DNA from: Tenrec ecaudatus
Taxonomy: Eukaryota > Chordata > Mammalia > Afrosoricida > Tenrecidae
DNA length: 64,000 bases
Assembly: GCF_050624435.1 (NCBI RefSeq)
Contig: NC_134535.1
Span: 130,810,731-130,874,730, forward strand
Direction: 5' to 3'
Shown here piece by piece: positions 10,712 to 20,596 of the stretch. The notes beneath the pieces were generated by a model that had not been told where the DNA came from, made no database searches, and saw only the letters and a program-made list of their open reading frames with translations. A program made the position numbers and the translations under genes. The stretch's first letter is position 1, and each line of letters opens with the position of its first letter.

Positions 10712-10905
10712 CACTACCGTAGAGTGGATTCCAACTCATAGCGACCCTACAGGACAGGGTAGAATTGCTCCTGTGGGTTTTCAAGACTGTAACTCTTTAC
10801 TGGAATGGACACCTTTGTCTTTCTCCTGCAGAGTGCCTGGCAGTTTTGAACTGCTGACCTTGTGGTTAGCAGTCCAATGTGTAACCACTACACACCAGGG
10901 CTCCC
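10712..10905 (-). repeat. AfroSINE (antisense)
   Basis: Full-length tandem neighbour of the previous copy, from GGATTCCAACTCATAGCGACC to CACTACACACCAGGGCTCCC. Confidence 0.9.
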
Positions 10906-11344
10906 TATTTTTCTATTAGCAGTTTAAGTTTTATATATCTTATTTCTGTTCTTCTGGTAGTTGCCTTTGTTTCCCAGAAGATGAAAGTCAACATTTTTAT
11001 TTGTGATTGCCAATTAGTAACTATATTGTCTTGTCCCTTTTTGTCAGTATATTTCATTTTAACTAATTTCAAGTTATGCTGATATTTCTTCCTTGTAAAA
11101 ATTTTATAGGTTAGGTCAACCCCCTCTATGAAACTCTCCCAAATCACTATCCCCTCTTTGAGGTAATAACTATATTTAAGTCCAAAAGATTGTCTTTGTA
11201 TGCATTATGCATATGTTTACATATATATATTTGTGCCTGGGTGTGTACGTATGTATAATCTCCATTTGTGATGATTTTATTTATAGGAATTTAGCACGAG
11301 GTAATAGTCTAATAAGTAGGCAAACATGTGAAATGACATTATAT
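10906..11344. other. Unassigned AT-rich sequence
   Basis: Strongly AT-rich with runs such as ATATATATATTTG. No repeat family or exon recognised. Confidence 0.35.
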
Positions 11345-11916
11345 TTGTTAGACAGGGTTCTCTATAAAAACAAAACTAGAACACTTATGATTAGATAGGT
11401 ACAAGATAAGAAATAAACAGCTAATCAGTCCACAGAGCAGTATAGAAGGCTCAGTTCAACTCACTTCCATGAGACAGCTAATACACTGGCAGTCCTTCAA
11501 CTCACGAGGGCTGCTGGGTGCAAGTCAAGGAAGCAGACAGCTGAGTCTTCTGTAGAGCAATACAGGAAATCCGGCCACAGGCAGCAAACACTGGGGCAGG
11601 TTACCAACAGTCTGATGACATGGTCTGACAACCCCCAGTTCAAGTGATGTACATACCAGCAGTGTGGCGAAGCAGGTCTTGAAGGAACCTCAAAATATAG
11701 TGGCACGGTCCATGGGTTGGCTGTCCCATGGGTAATGTAGCTCCCAAGTTGAGGCGGAGAACTAGCTAAGGTAGCCGCACACTGGTCCGATCATCAGAGA
11801 GCAAAGGACAAAAAAGGCAAGGCTCACCATAGCATTTATCTCTTTGCTGTTCAATTAAACCGCAACCTTATAAATCCCATGTGTACTTATTTGACACAAT
11901 AAACCTACCTGTCACA
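11345..11916 (-). mobile_element. Solo LTR, MaLR-like family B (antisense)
   Basis: On the complement it starts TGTGACAGGTAGGTTTATTG and ends near AGAACCCTGTCTAACA. TATAT flanks both sides (11340-11344 and 11917-11921), consistent with a 5-bp duplication in AT-rich DNA. Related copies lie at 14.9 and 54.4 kb. Confidence 0.65.
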
Positions 11917-12129
11917 TATATTTGTACAAATTACGCTACAATTTGAACATCCAATAGGAAGACAGTGGAGGTGCGGTGGTAGAATCTCCACCCTCCATCT
12001 GGAGCCCTGAGCTCCATTCCTGACCAGGTTCTCAGTGCAACCACCTCCCATATGCCAGAGTGGGGGAAACAAAGATTTCTCCCAAGTTCTCCCCCAAATC
12101 TATGCCAAACCCAAGACGCTGCTTGCTAT

Positions 12130-12731
12130 AATTAGTAAATGACTGTACACTAGGAGGTCAACGAAAGTAGGACAGAGGCAATTCTTCTCAAGGGTATCTA
12201 CAACAACTAGACTATATAATCTGACTCACCCTAAGTAGGGCCCTTGATATTGTTCCCTTGAAGGAGTGCCCAAAGGCAAACCTGGGACCACTCAAGGATG
12301 ACGAAGCTTAGGCTACTATATTGAGTCCAGGGTCCACTCATCTTGCCATATATGTACCCCAATTCCCTCCCTTGACTATTGCGTGTACACCCCTAGGTCA
12401 CCGCCTCCTATTGCGTGTATTGTCTGTGTTACAACCCTTCTCATTACATACATTGTTATCTGAGGCTTGCATGCCCCAAAGATAGATAAGCTTTGGTTAG
12501 AAATAAAACCTCACAAGAGCCCTCTCCTGCCTTCTCGCCCCCCCTCCATGTGGACCACCAAGAGGAGCTGAGGTGAGCATGCCACCATGAAATGTATCTG
12601 ACGTTTTTATTTTACTCTAACTCTCCCATCTCGCCTATTCTCTACGACTTTACTGTGATCTTTATATATCTTAACGTACAATTGCGCCTACCGAACCCGT
12701 GATTAATTGTGGGGGGCTGGCTATCCCCGCA
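12130..12731 (+). mobile_element. Possible retroviral LTR (R/U5-like end)
   Basis: AAATAAAACCTCACAAGAGCC looks like a polyadenylation signal at the end of an R region. A C/T-rich tract follows, and GTGGGGGGCTGGCTATCCCCGC ends in CA at 12,731. The left end and a target duplication were not found, so the boundaries are guesses. Confidence 0.3.
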
Positions 12732-12928
12732 TCAGAGGAGACTTGTAGCCATGATTCTGAATAGGTTTTGGTGGAGCTTCTGGACTATGACACATTAGGA
12801 AGAACTCGAGTCTGGCTCTCTCCTTGTGAAACTCTGTCAGTAAAATTCCCACGGGCCACAATGGCCTGTCCCCATTGTGCGTGGAATCACCATGAGCTGA
12901 GGATGGCTCAACATCAGCTAACAACAAA
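12732..12928 (+). repeat. RTE/AfroSINE-related 3' tail unit
   Basis: GAGCTTCTGGACTATGACAC, CACGGGCCACAATGGCC, GGAATCACCATGAGCTGAGG and GCTCAACATCAGCTAACAACA match the alternative 3' tail found on afrotherian RTE-derived repeats. Confidence 0.6.
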
Positions 12929-13109
12929 TGCCATGACTTGAATAAATTGTGGTTCAATATATTTCATCAAGAAGGATGGAACACTCAATACCGTTATCAT
13001 GAAAAGATCACTGGGAAATATACTTCATATTTCAGCTTGTCATAAACCAAGCTACGAAACATACGCGCACACAGATGATTGACAAAATACGCACCAAAGT
13101 AATACGATA

Positions 13110-13245
13110 GCCATCGCTTATGGCCGGGAAAAGTAGACGACCAAAGAAAAAGAGCAAAGCCCTCTAGGAGCTAGATTGACACACCATGGCTGTAGCAATG
13201 GACTCAGACACAGCAAGGGTCGTGAGGCCGACCAGGACACCCGTG
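13110..13245 (+). mobile_element. RTE LINE 3' fragment
   Basis: TATGGCCGGGAAAAGTAGACG, AGATTGACACACCATGGCTG, GCAATGGACTCAGACACAGC and GTGTTTCATTCTCTC correspond to the RTE C-terminal region. Highly decayed. Confidence 0.6.
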
Positions 13246-13369
13246 TTTCATTCTCTCCTATGTTGAGCTGTTGGTCTGCATAACCAATTCAACAGCACAG
13301 AACAATGGCAGCGGCATTTCAGATGGCTAAGATCACGGGTGGATTTTCAAACTGTGAGTTCTTCTTCAG

Positions 13370-13490
13370 TATTTTGGGTGGAAGACCTTCAGAGAGATGA
13401 GTTGACAAAGTGGCTGCAACCAAGGGCTCCGACAATTGTGAGGCTGATGCAGGACGGACAGTGGTGTGTTCTGTAGCATACAGGCTTCCT
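13370..13490 (+). mobile_element. RTE LINE 3' fragment (second copy)
   Basis: TTCAGAGAGATGAGTTGAC, AAGTGGCTGCAACCAAGGGC, CAATTGTGAGGCTGATGCAGG and GTGTGTTCTGTAGCATAC repeat the same RTE region as the copy 130 bp to the left. Confidence 0.6.
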
Positions 13491-13536
13491 CTGCATCAGC
13501 GCCCACTCCCTGGCACCTAACAGCATTAACACCAAA

Positions 13537-13750
13537 AGGACTTTTGGTGGCAAGGTAGGTTAAGCATTGGACTGATGACCACAAGATTGATTGTTCAAAC
13601 CCGTCAGCTGCTCCCTGGGGGAAAGATCAGACTGTCAGCTTTCATAAAGCTTTGTTGCCTCAGAAACCCTAAGGAGCAATTCTACTCTGGTCTACAGGGC
13701 CACGATGAGTCAGAATCAACTCAATGGCGAGGAGGTTTGGTTTCGAATTT
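13537..13750 (+). repeat. AfroSINE
   Basis: Near full length, from GGACTTTTGGTGGCAAGGTAG to ATGAGTCAGAATCAACTCAA, then GGTTTGGTTTCG. Confidence 0.85.
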
Positions 13751-13766
13751 TTCATTAAGCAACCAG

Positions 13767-13955
13767 GGAGCCTTGGTTAAAGCGCTCAGTTTGAACCATT
13801 AATTCAAATTCACCAGATGTCCTGAGGGAGAAAGATGAGGCTCTGCTTCCATACAGATCAGCAGGCTTGGAAACCGTAGGGGACAGTTATACTCTGTCCT
13901 ACCAGAATGCTATGAGTCAAGACAGACTCACTGACAGTGGGTTTTGAGTTGTTGA
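13767..13955 (+). repeat. AfroSINE
   Basis: Follows the previous SINE directly in the same orientation, GGGAGCCTTGGTTAAAGCGC to CTATGAGTCAAGACAGACTC. Confidence 0.8.
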
Positions 13956-14179
13956 TGACAAACATGAGCAGGCTCTGCCATCAAGCTCACTGTCAAGTGC
14001 TGATTGAATTGCAGTGTTGTGTAGACACTATTGGGGGGAAAGAAGCCTCATTCTATGAAGGGGTCTCAACCAGCTCTAAGCTCCTCCTGTACCTCCAAGT
14101 AGTGACAGATATAGGCCATTTTCGATAGAAGGACATCAAAGTCTTTTTTAATTTAATTTTTTAATATCTAAAGGCATCT

Positions 14180-14285
14180 CTAAGGAACTCTAGTGGCACA
14201 ACAGTTAAGCTCTCATCAGTTAGCTGAATGGTGAGCAGTTTGAATGAATCCCATGGGACAGATCCACTCTGCCACATGGGTTGCT
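14180..14285 (+). repeat. AfroSINE fragment with internal deletion
   Basis: AGGAACTCTAGTGGCACAAC head, GTGAGCAGTTTGAATGAATC body, then directly CCACATGGGTTGC. Confidence 0.55.
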
Positions 14286-14925
14286 GGGAGGCCAGCACCT
14301 GCAACAACAAGGGCAATGCCAGCATCCCATGACCAATTTCTCCATCAGCTATAAGGCAGGCAAGTGGCGGCCAAGTGCAAACTGGCAGTACAGCTGCTGG
14401 CACCCAGCCCAGAGCACGCATGTTGAAGACCTGGATGAGGAGAGCAGGTCTTCCAGTCTGAACTTCTTCCTTCGGCGTCCTCTGGATGTCCACACCCTGT
14501 GCTCACCGCCATCCCAACTCTGCTCTCCAACGACTCCGTGTGTTAGCCTGGGGTTCTGGGAAACTGACTGTGCAGAGTCGCACATTTGCAAATGGAAGGT
14601 GATCAGGGACTACTCTTTGGAACAGTGCCTTTAGGACAGGGAGGGAAGCAGAGTGGGGCAGAGAGATGTTGGACCCAGACCGGCTTTCCCTGGAAGCTCT
14701 GGAGCTGGCCGTTCCAAGGCTCCAGAATGGAAGCCAGAGAATGTCCCTTTGGATCCCTGCAACCAACCTCTCCGATGCAGACAGCCTCAAGTAAGGGCAA
14801 TCTGGCTTATTCGCCTCACACTGAGACAGGTCCCTCAAAAGTCCCCAAAGAATTCTTCTTCATCCCCAAATTGGATCCTATTTTCCTGGGCACCCTCCTC
14901 TTTGATGTCTTTGTAGCAGGTGCCC

Positions 14926-15420
14926 TGTATTGGGCAGGGTTCTCTAGAGAGACAAACCAGATTGCTAGTAATTATATATAAATATATTTATAAAGATAGA
15001 TATATAATTCAAGAAATAAACCGTTAAATAATTTACAGATAAATACAAGAAATTAACAGTTAAATTATAAAGCAGTGAGACACTAGCAGTCCTTCAAGTT
15101 TTGAGAGCTACCAGTTGCCAGTCCCCTTCTGTAGAGAGAGCTGGGCTATATATACCCAGGCAGCAAACAGCAATGCAGGTCCCCAACTGTCATCAACTGT
15201 CAGTCCCCAGCTCCAGAGATGAACATTCCAATCGTGTGGGCTTAAAGGGACCTCAACTTACAGCGACACAGTCCACAGGCTAGGCATCCCACAGGTAGTA
15301 TACCCCTTTAAACTGAGGCACAGAACAACCAAGGCGAGGTTCACCGAGCCATTTATCCCTCTGCCCTTCAGTTAATCCTACTTGTGTTTATCGGCCAGGC
15401 TGGCACAATAAACTATAGCA
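14926..15420 (-). mobile_element. Solo LTR, MaLR-like family B (antisense)
   Basis: The complement starts TGCTATAGTTTATTGTGCC and ends GAACCCTGCCCAATACA. A perfect 5-bp target duplication TGCCC flanks it (14921-14925 and 15421-15425), as expected for ERVL/MaLR LTRs. No internal retroviral sequence adjoins it. Confidence 0.85.
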
Positions 15421-16190
15421 TGCCCTTATTGAATGTCCCCTCTTCTGCTGAGCTCTGTGACCTTCACATCCTATCTTGGGCATTGTCTCCATTTCTTTCA
15501 TTGGCTCTTTCCACCCCCCCCACCCCACCCAGCTCCCCTTATACCCAGTATCCTGCTCTCCCTCCGGCTGTCCCCACCCACCCCCGCCACCCCATCTCAT
15601 CCTCTCTTGTGAAACCAACTCCTTTCCATATGATTCCATAATTCACAGCTCTCACCCCAGCTTCTCCGTGAAGAATTCCAGTATCGCGTTTTCCAGCTGC
15701 AGCTGCTGGATGGCTGCTCCTGGATACTCTTCAAATGCCACTTGCCCACCCACTGAACTGAGCTTCCCATCCCTCCAGGACCTCCTCCAGGCTCCCCTAG
15801 TTTTAAAGCATCCCCATGTCCTTCTTAAGAGCCCCTCCACTCTGCACCACACCCAGTGGTTCTGCAGGCCCGGTCCCTACTGCATCTTGGGACTTTGTCT
15901 CCCAGGAACAATCCTGTCTCTGAGACCTCCACCTCTAGACCCCTCTGGGAATCCTTTCCCGGCAGCTGGTGGGATTTAGGACAATGGTGGGCAGTAGGCT
16001 TTGTCAGCCCTGCCTGCCTCCAGCTGCTTCCCTGACCCAGCCACCTGGTAAATTGGTAACCTTGCTCTCTGTGAAGCAACTTTCAGACCAGCAGGCTTGG
16101 AGAAGCCCAAGGACATCGTTTCTCTGGGAAGTCACACACAGCCCCGCTGAAGATCTGAGTCCTGAGCCCCATACCTGCCACCTTTGCGCT
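15421..16190. other. Unique sequence upstream of the TSPAN11 promoter
   Basis: Repeat-free, C-rich sequence with CpG density rising toward the right. Open frames (one of 167 codons) have no recognisable product. The position makes it the proximal upstream regulatory region. Confidence 0.5.
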
Positions 16191-16199
16191 GCACCTGCT

Positions 16200-16800
16200 C
16201 TGACGCGGGCACCGGGATCTCTGGGACCCACTCCTGATTCTCGGGCCTAGGAAATGCAAACCTGGGACCACGGGACTATCGGAAGGGGGGAGGGCTGCGA
16301 TAATGGGAATCTTTGGAGGAGGATTTGTGATCACCCTCTCGGGTGGGCGGGGGCGGAGCGGGGCGCTGGCTGCCCGGTGAGCCGCGCTCTCTCCTCCTCG
16401 GCGGCTTCCACTCGCTCCGCTGCCTCGGGAGCCCCGCGGCCGGGCCGGGTAAGTGCGGGTGACGGCCGCATTGCTGGCCGGCGCCACCCTCTGCGCCTGG
16501 CTCCGGAGCTCGGGCCGTGGGCGCTGCGCGGGCACAGGGGTGGGGGTCCCTGGAGAGGCCCGACTCCGTCGCTACTACGCAGCCGGCGGAGGAGGCACCC
16601 CACCCGCGGGCCCCCAAACTGGGTGGAGGAGGAGCGGGAGAGAGACGGGCGGAAGGGCTTGGCGGGTCGGAGAAGCGGGCTTTGGAGCCGGGCCCGGGTC
16701 CTGATGTGTGCCCTGCACTGGCTGCCTGCGCAGGGCAGCGTCGTCGTGCCCTCCTGACCAACTGTTCCTCCCGGCCTGCCTTTGGGCACTTGCGTTTCGG
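16200..16800 (+). promoter_or_regulatory. TSPAN11: CpG island promoter of TSPAN11
   Basis: Roughly 50 CpG dinucleotides fall in 16,321-16,800, against near absence in the surrounding tens of kilobases. Overlapping GC boxes (GGGCGG at 16,345, GGGGCGGAG just after) lie about 90 bp before a consensus splice donor. No TATA box is visible. This is the only CpG island in the window, and the coding start of TSPAN11 lies downstream on the same strand, so the link is by position. The exact transcription start cannot be read from sequence. Confidence 0.75.
16365..16448 (+). other. TSPAN11: Putative 5' untranslated exon 1 of TSPAN11
   Basis: The right boundary is well supported: GGGCCGG|GTAAGTGCGGG at 16,449 is a full consensus donor inside the island. 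The left boundary is an estimate just downstream of the GC boxes. No ATG occurs between 16,365 and the donor, consistent with a non-coding leader spliced to the exon at 55,835. Additional leader exons inside the 39-kb intron cannot be excluded. Confidence 0.6.
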
Positions 16801-17572
16801 GGTGGGGAGGGGGTCGGGGGGAGGGAGGGGGCCGGGGGAGAGGTCTAGGGGTTTGTTAATCCTTGTGCCACCCAGATGCTCAGTGCAGGTCTGCCCTGTT
16901 TCAAGCTGCCATGCCCTCTGTGTCTACCCCACTCCCAGTAACTGGCCCGGGCTTATGCCGACCCCCTCTCCCCCCCCCCCACCCCGCGACAGGGCCGGAG
17001 TCACCCTACATTTGCATAGTCCTTGGCTCGGTCCCCATGAGAAACAGTGTGTGCTGAATGCTGGCAGCTGGCGTGCCCGCACTCCCATGACTGCCTGGCC
17101 AGATGGGTACTTCCAGGCAGGGCGCTCGGTAGGCTCCTGCGTGTGCTGGAGGGAGCTTGGCCCTGCGGGCCCAGTGGCCCGTGTCTGCTTGCCCTTCCTG
17201 CACAGGATGTTGACTCCGATGGAAAGCAGGTGGTGAAAGGTCGCAGGCAGATCAGCCTGCATGGGGGATACGCGCAGTGTCCGTGTGTGTGTTTTCTGGA
17301 AAGTCCAAAGGCAGGGAGGGCTCAGCCTTGCTGAGCACAAGCCACAAAGGTCTCCTGCACCGGGGCACAGACGGTGGGGCAGGGAGGCCTGGGGAAGAGG
17401 CGGCAGTTTCTGAAAGAGCTCAAGCCCACCCCCAGAGGACAGGGTGCCTGTGGAAGGGTCTTGGGGGGAGAAGGAGGGTGGTGTTCCGTCTGCGTGTTTA
17501 GTTTGTGGGCAGCTGCATCGAAACGGGAAGCAAAACTGGGGGTAGAGCCTGGAGGCCTGGGTTTGAATCATA
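16801..17572. other. Unique downstream promoter flank
   Basis: GC-rich sequence just after exon 1, without recognised repeats, including a run of ten or more C near 16,971. Overlapping open frames of 239 codons (+) and 221 codons (-) run through it. They are low-complexity products of GC richness and resemble nothing known. Confidence 0.4.
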
Positions 17573-17775
17573 ACTAGCCTCACTGCCATGGAGTTGAGGC
17601 CGGTGCACAGCGGCTCTATAGGACGGGGGCGAGCTGCTCCTGTGGGCTTCTGAGACTAACTGTTTAAGGGAGTAAGAAAGTCGTCTCTTTGTCTCGTGGG
17701 GTGATTGGTGGTCGCGAACGGGCAAGGTGCATTTAGCAGCCCAACTTGGAGGCCACTGCTCCCTCAGGGCTCCTG
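17573..17775 (-). repeat. AfroSINE (antisense)
   Basis: TCACTGCCATGGAGTTGAGG to CTGCTCCCTCAGGGCTCC. The middle shows the usual GGGCTTCTGAGACTAACTG. Confidence 0.8.
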
Positions 17776-17876
17776 AGTCACAACTTAATGGAGGTTAGTC
17801 CATCAGTCACACGGCTCCCTGGACAAGTGGTTCGCCCGTGAAGTGGGAATAGTAACCGCCGTCCGGCCTGCTGACT

Positions 17877-18205
17877 GATGATAAAGTCCACAGGTGAAAC
17901 CCACCAGCGAATGAGGCGATCGGCTCCCGTAAAGGTTTGCAGCCTCGGAAATCCAATCACTCATGCCATCGAGTTGATGACAACTTATAAGAACCCCCAC
18001 CCCTCAAGATAGAACTGCTCCACAGGTTTCTAAGACTGTGACTCATTACGGGAGCAGAAAACCTGGTCTTTCTTCCACAGAGTGGCTGGTGGTTTCGAAC
18101 TGCAGACCTTGTGGTTAGGAGCCCCAGATAAAACCACTTTGCCACCAGGGCTGGGTTGAAAGGAGTCAGAATCAACTCGATCACCGTGGGTTTGGTTTTG
18201 GGGCT
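17877..18205. repeat. AfroSINE (+) interrupted by AfroSINE (-)
   Basis: A + copy starts in 17,877-17,957 (GAAACCCACCAGCG, CCCGTAAAGGTTTGCAGCC) and resumes at 18,153 with GAGTCAGAATCAACTCGATC and GGGTTTGGTTTTGG. Between them sits a full antisense copy, ATGCCATCGAGTTGATGAC to TTTGCCACCAGGGCTG. This is SINE-into-SINE nesting in opposite directions. Confidence 0.8.
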
Positions 18206-18942
18206 TAGTCCTTACCTTAGGGTGGTGGGAGACTCACACTGGCTCGTGCCTCAGAGCCCCGGGGTCATGGTGGTCCCACACTGGGCTGGGAGGTTTCTCG
18301 AGTGGGTCACAGCTCAGTTCTTGCCTTCACCCGAGAAAAAATTCACGCCGAAGCCTGTTTGTAATCCAAGTGGGTTTCCATGAAGGACGGGAGAAGTTTT
18401 GGGTTTAATAATCTCAAAAGGGTACACGCTATTTCAGAGAAGCGTGCCAAGCCTCGCGGAAGCCGTGCTGGGGCTCACCACTGGACAAGGGCCACCTCGT
18501 GGCACTGCGCACCCACATGTGGTGACCTGAGGCCAGAGAGGGTATGGCATGGCCCGAGTGGGCGCTGGGAAGGAAGAGTAAGCAAGAAGAGAGAGTCCCC
18601 TCCAAACTGCCACTGACTGGGAGCAGGGTAAAAAGATGATGGCCCTCCTGCCGCCAGGCTCTTTCAAACCTCTGGCTGGGGAGGCATGGGCAGAGTTATT
18701 GGTTGACCCCATTGACTGAATTAAGCCCACCTGGGCCTAGTTTGGGCCGCCCAGGTGTATGGTCCACTTGGCTAGGAGGCTTGAATTGGAGCATGCCCAG
18801 TTAAGGGGTCCTATGGGGGTTAATGCTCACCTGGTTCTTCTCAACCTCCTCCATGGGGCCTTTGCAGGCATGGGAGACACACACACACACACCACCACCA
18901 CCACCACCACCTCCCTCGTCCCTTTCTGGCTATCTAAAACAG
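18206..18942. other. Unique intronic sequence with a short CA/ACC run
   Basis: No repeat family or exon recognised except (CA)n(ACC)n at 18,877-18,911. Confidence 0.4.
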
Positions 18943-19120
18943 AGCTGTTAACTCCAAGGCCAACAGTTTGAAACCACCAGCCTCTCCAGGGGAGAAAGAT
19001 GAAGCTTTCTGTTCTTGTAAAGTTGCAGTCTCAGAAAACCCCAGGGGCCGTTCAACCCTGCCCTATCGGGTCTCTACGAGTGGGCATCCACTCGATGGCA
19101 GTGCGTTTGGTTTTTCGGTT
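18943..19120 (+). repeat. AfroSINE, head missing
   Basis: GCCAACAGTTTGAAACCACC, GGGGAGAAAGATGAAGC and the tail ATCCACTCGATGGCAGTGCG with GTTTGGTTTTTC. Confidence 0.85.
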
Positions 19121-19299
19121 GGGGAAAGTGCTTTGTCAGCAGGGAAGCTCTGAGGGCTACTTCCTGGCCTTCCTGTGGGTGCCTAGTCAGCGGTTTGGAG
19201 TGGAAGGTGGGTGGCCTGGAACTGTTTGGTTTGTGGATAGCCCTTCCTTTGCTTGCTACTTCCTGTGACACTCGGCATAATAGGAGTGTCTGCCTGGGG

Positions 19300-19412
19300 G
19301 AGGGGGTGGAAGCTTTCCACGCCTGTAAAGAGTTACGTCTGGGAAACCCACAGGGGCAGTTCTACCTGCCCTACAGGATTGCATGAGTTGGAATGGACTC
19401 CGTGGTAGGGAC
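19300..19412 (+). repeat. AfroSINE 3' part
   Basis: GGAAGCTTTCCACGCCTGTA, GAAACCCACAGGGGCAGTTC, GAGTTGGAATGGACTCCGTGG. Confidence 0.75.
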
Positions 19413-20095
19413 CCTATCCCCATGTGAAGGCGTCTCGGTGTGTGAAGTGGTTAGAGGTCTGTGTGCTTCCCAGAGCTTGGGTGTGAATGCTTTCTGAAGC
19501 ATGAGATCCTTACCTTGACCGTGTGTTTGGTGTCTCAATCACGACCCTGCAACACCTTCAACTCCCCAGAGCCTCCCTCCAGGTGAGCCCAGGGGCCTCA
19601 CAGCCCCTCATCCCCTCTCCCAACTGGGGCAGCCCGGAGCACACTACCCAGTCAGCAGCCAGGGAGCCAGGAGAGGGAAGGACGCCTCCTTGCGGGTCTG
19701 TCTTCTGGCTTACACAGCCTCTCCACCCAGGACGAACCCAGGACCTGGCTGAGGAGTGGAGGAAGGGCCTGGAATGACAAACAGACCGCACTGGCCCACG
19801 GAGGCAAGATTGGGGTGGTTTGTAGGCTCCTCCATGGGACTTGTCCCGGAGCCTGCTTTGCGTGTAGCAGTGCCTAGTAACTGTGTGAGAGGCAAGAGCC
19901 CAGGCAAGAGAGCCTGAAACACAGAGCCATCCCTTGGCTTGGCTTCCAACCCGCTGTACGGTCCCTCTTCCCCTCTTCAGCGCTGCTTCCTCACTGGCTA
20001 AAACAAAAACGGGACATCTGTCCAGAGCACTATTTTTCTCTCCTCCCGTTTCGGTTCCTCAGAGCGTCCTATCCTGACCCCTTGCCAAAGGGGCC
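19413..20095. other. Unique intronic sequence
   Basis: C-rich, no recognised repeat or exon. Confidence 0.4.
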
Positions 20096-20596
20096 TGTGG
20101 TGGTTACATAAACTGTTGTCAATTTGTGACTTAAGAGTGAAAGGGTGGGGTTAGCCTGTCAATCAGGTCACAGCTTGATGACCACATTTGGAGGTGCTAA
20201 GGAGATAAATAGCTCCCTGAAGGCAGGACCCAGGCCAACTCCCTGGGAGACATTACAGCTGACAAGCCACATGGAGCTATGCTAGGGCCTTGAGCTGGAG
20301 GAGCCACGTGGAGACCCCTGCCAGCGCTGAGATGTTTCCACTGCCACTGGATCCACAAGACTTCCCACCCACTGGCCTGTGATCTTCCTGCATTCGGCAT
20401 CATTGCATGTGTTTCATGAGTCTGAAGAAGACTTTATAGATTGGTATCAGACATATGGGCTAATATCTAATTCATGGACTTGATCTGGACGGGGCTGGGA
20501 TGTTTTCTTAATGTACAATTACTCTTTATAGAAAGCTCTTTCTTATACACATGAGTCTCTCTGGATTTGTTTCTCCAGTCTACATGGACGAACACA
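20096..20596 (+). mobile_element. Solo LTR, MaLR-like family A (sense)
   Basis: Complete from TGTGGTGGTTACATAAACTG to GGACGAACACA, flanked by GGGCC on both sides (20,091-20,095 and 20,597-20,601), a 5-bp target duplication. Inner landmarks shared with all family members: TGTCAATCAGGTCACAGC, CTGACAAGCCACATGGAGC, CACTGGATCCACAAGACTTC, ACTTGATCTGGACGGGGCTG. Confidence 0.85.

Noticed and set aside
13537..13955. Tandem duplication of one SINE
   Set aside because: The two copies differ at many sites and in their heads; independent insertions explain them better.
16517..17236. 239-codon open frame across the CpG island
   Set aside because: Composition-driven frame crossing the consensus donor, Pro/Gly/Arg-rich, with equally long frames on the other strand; no known domain.
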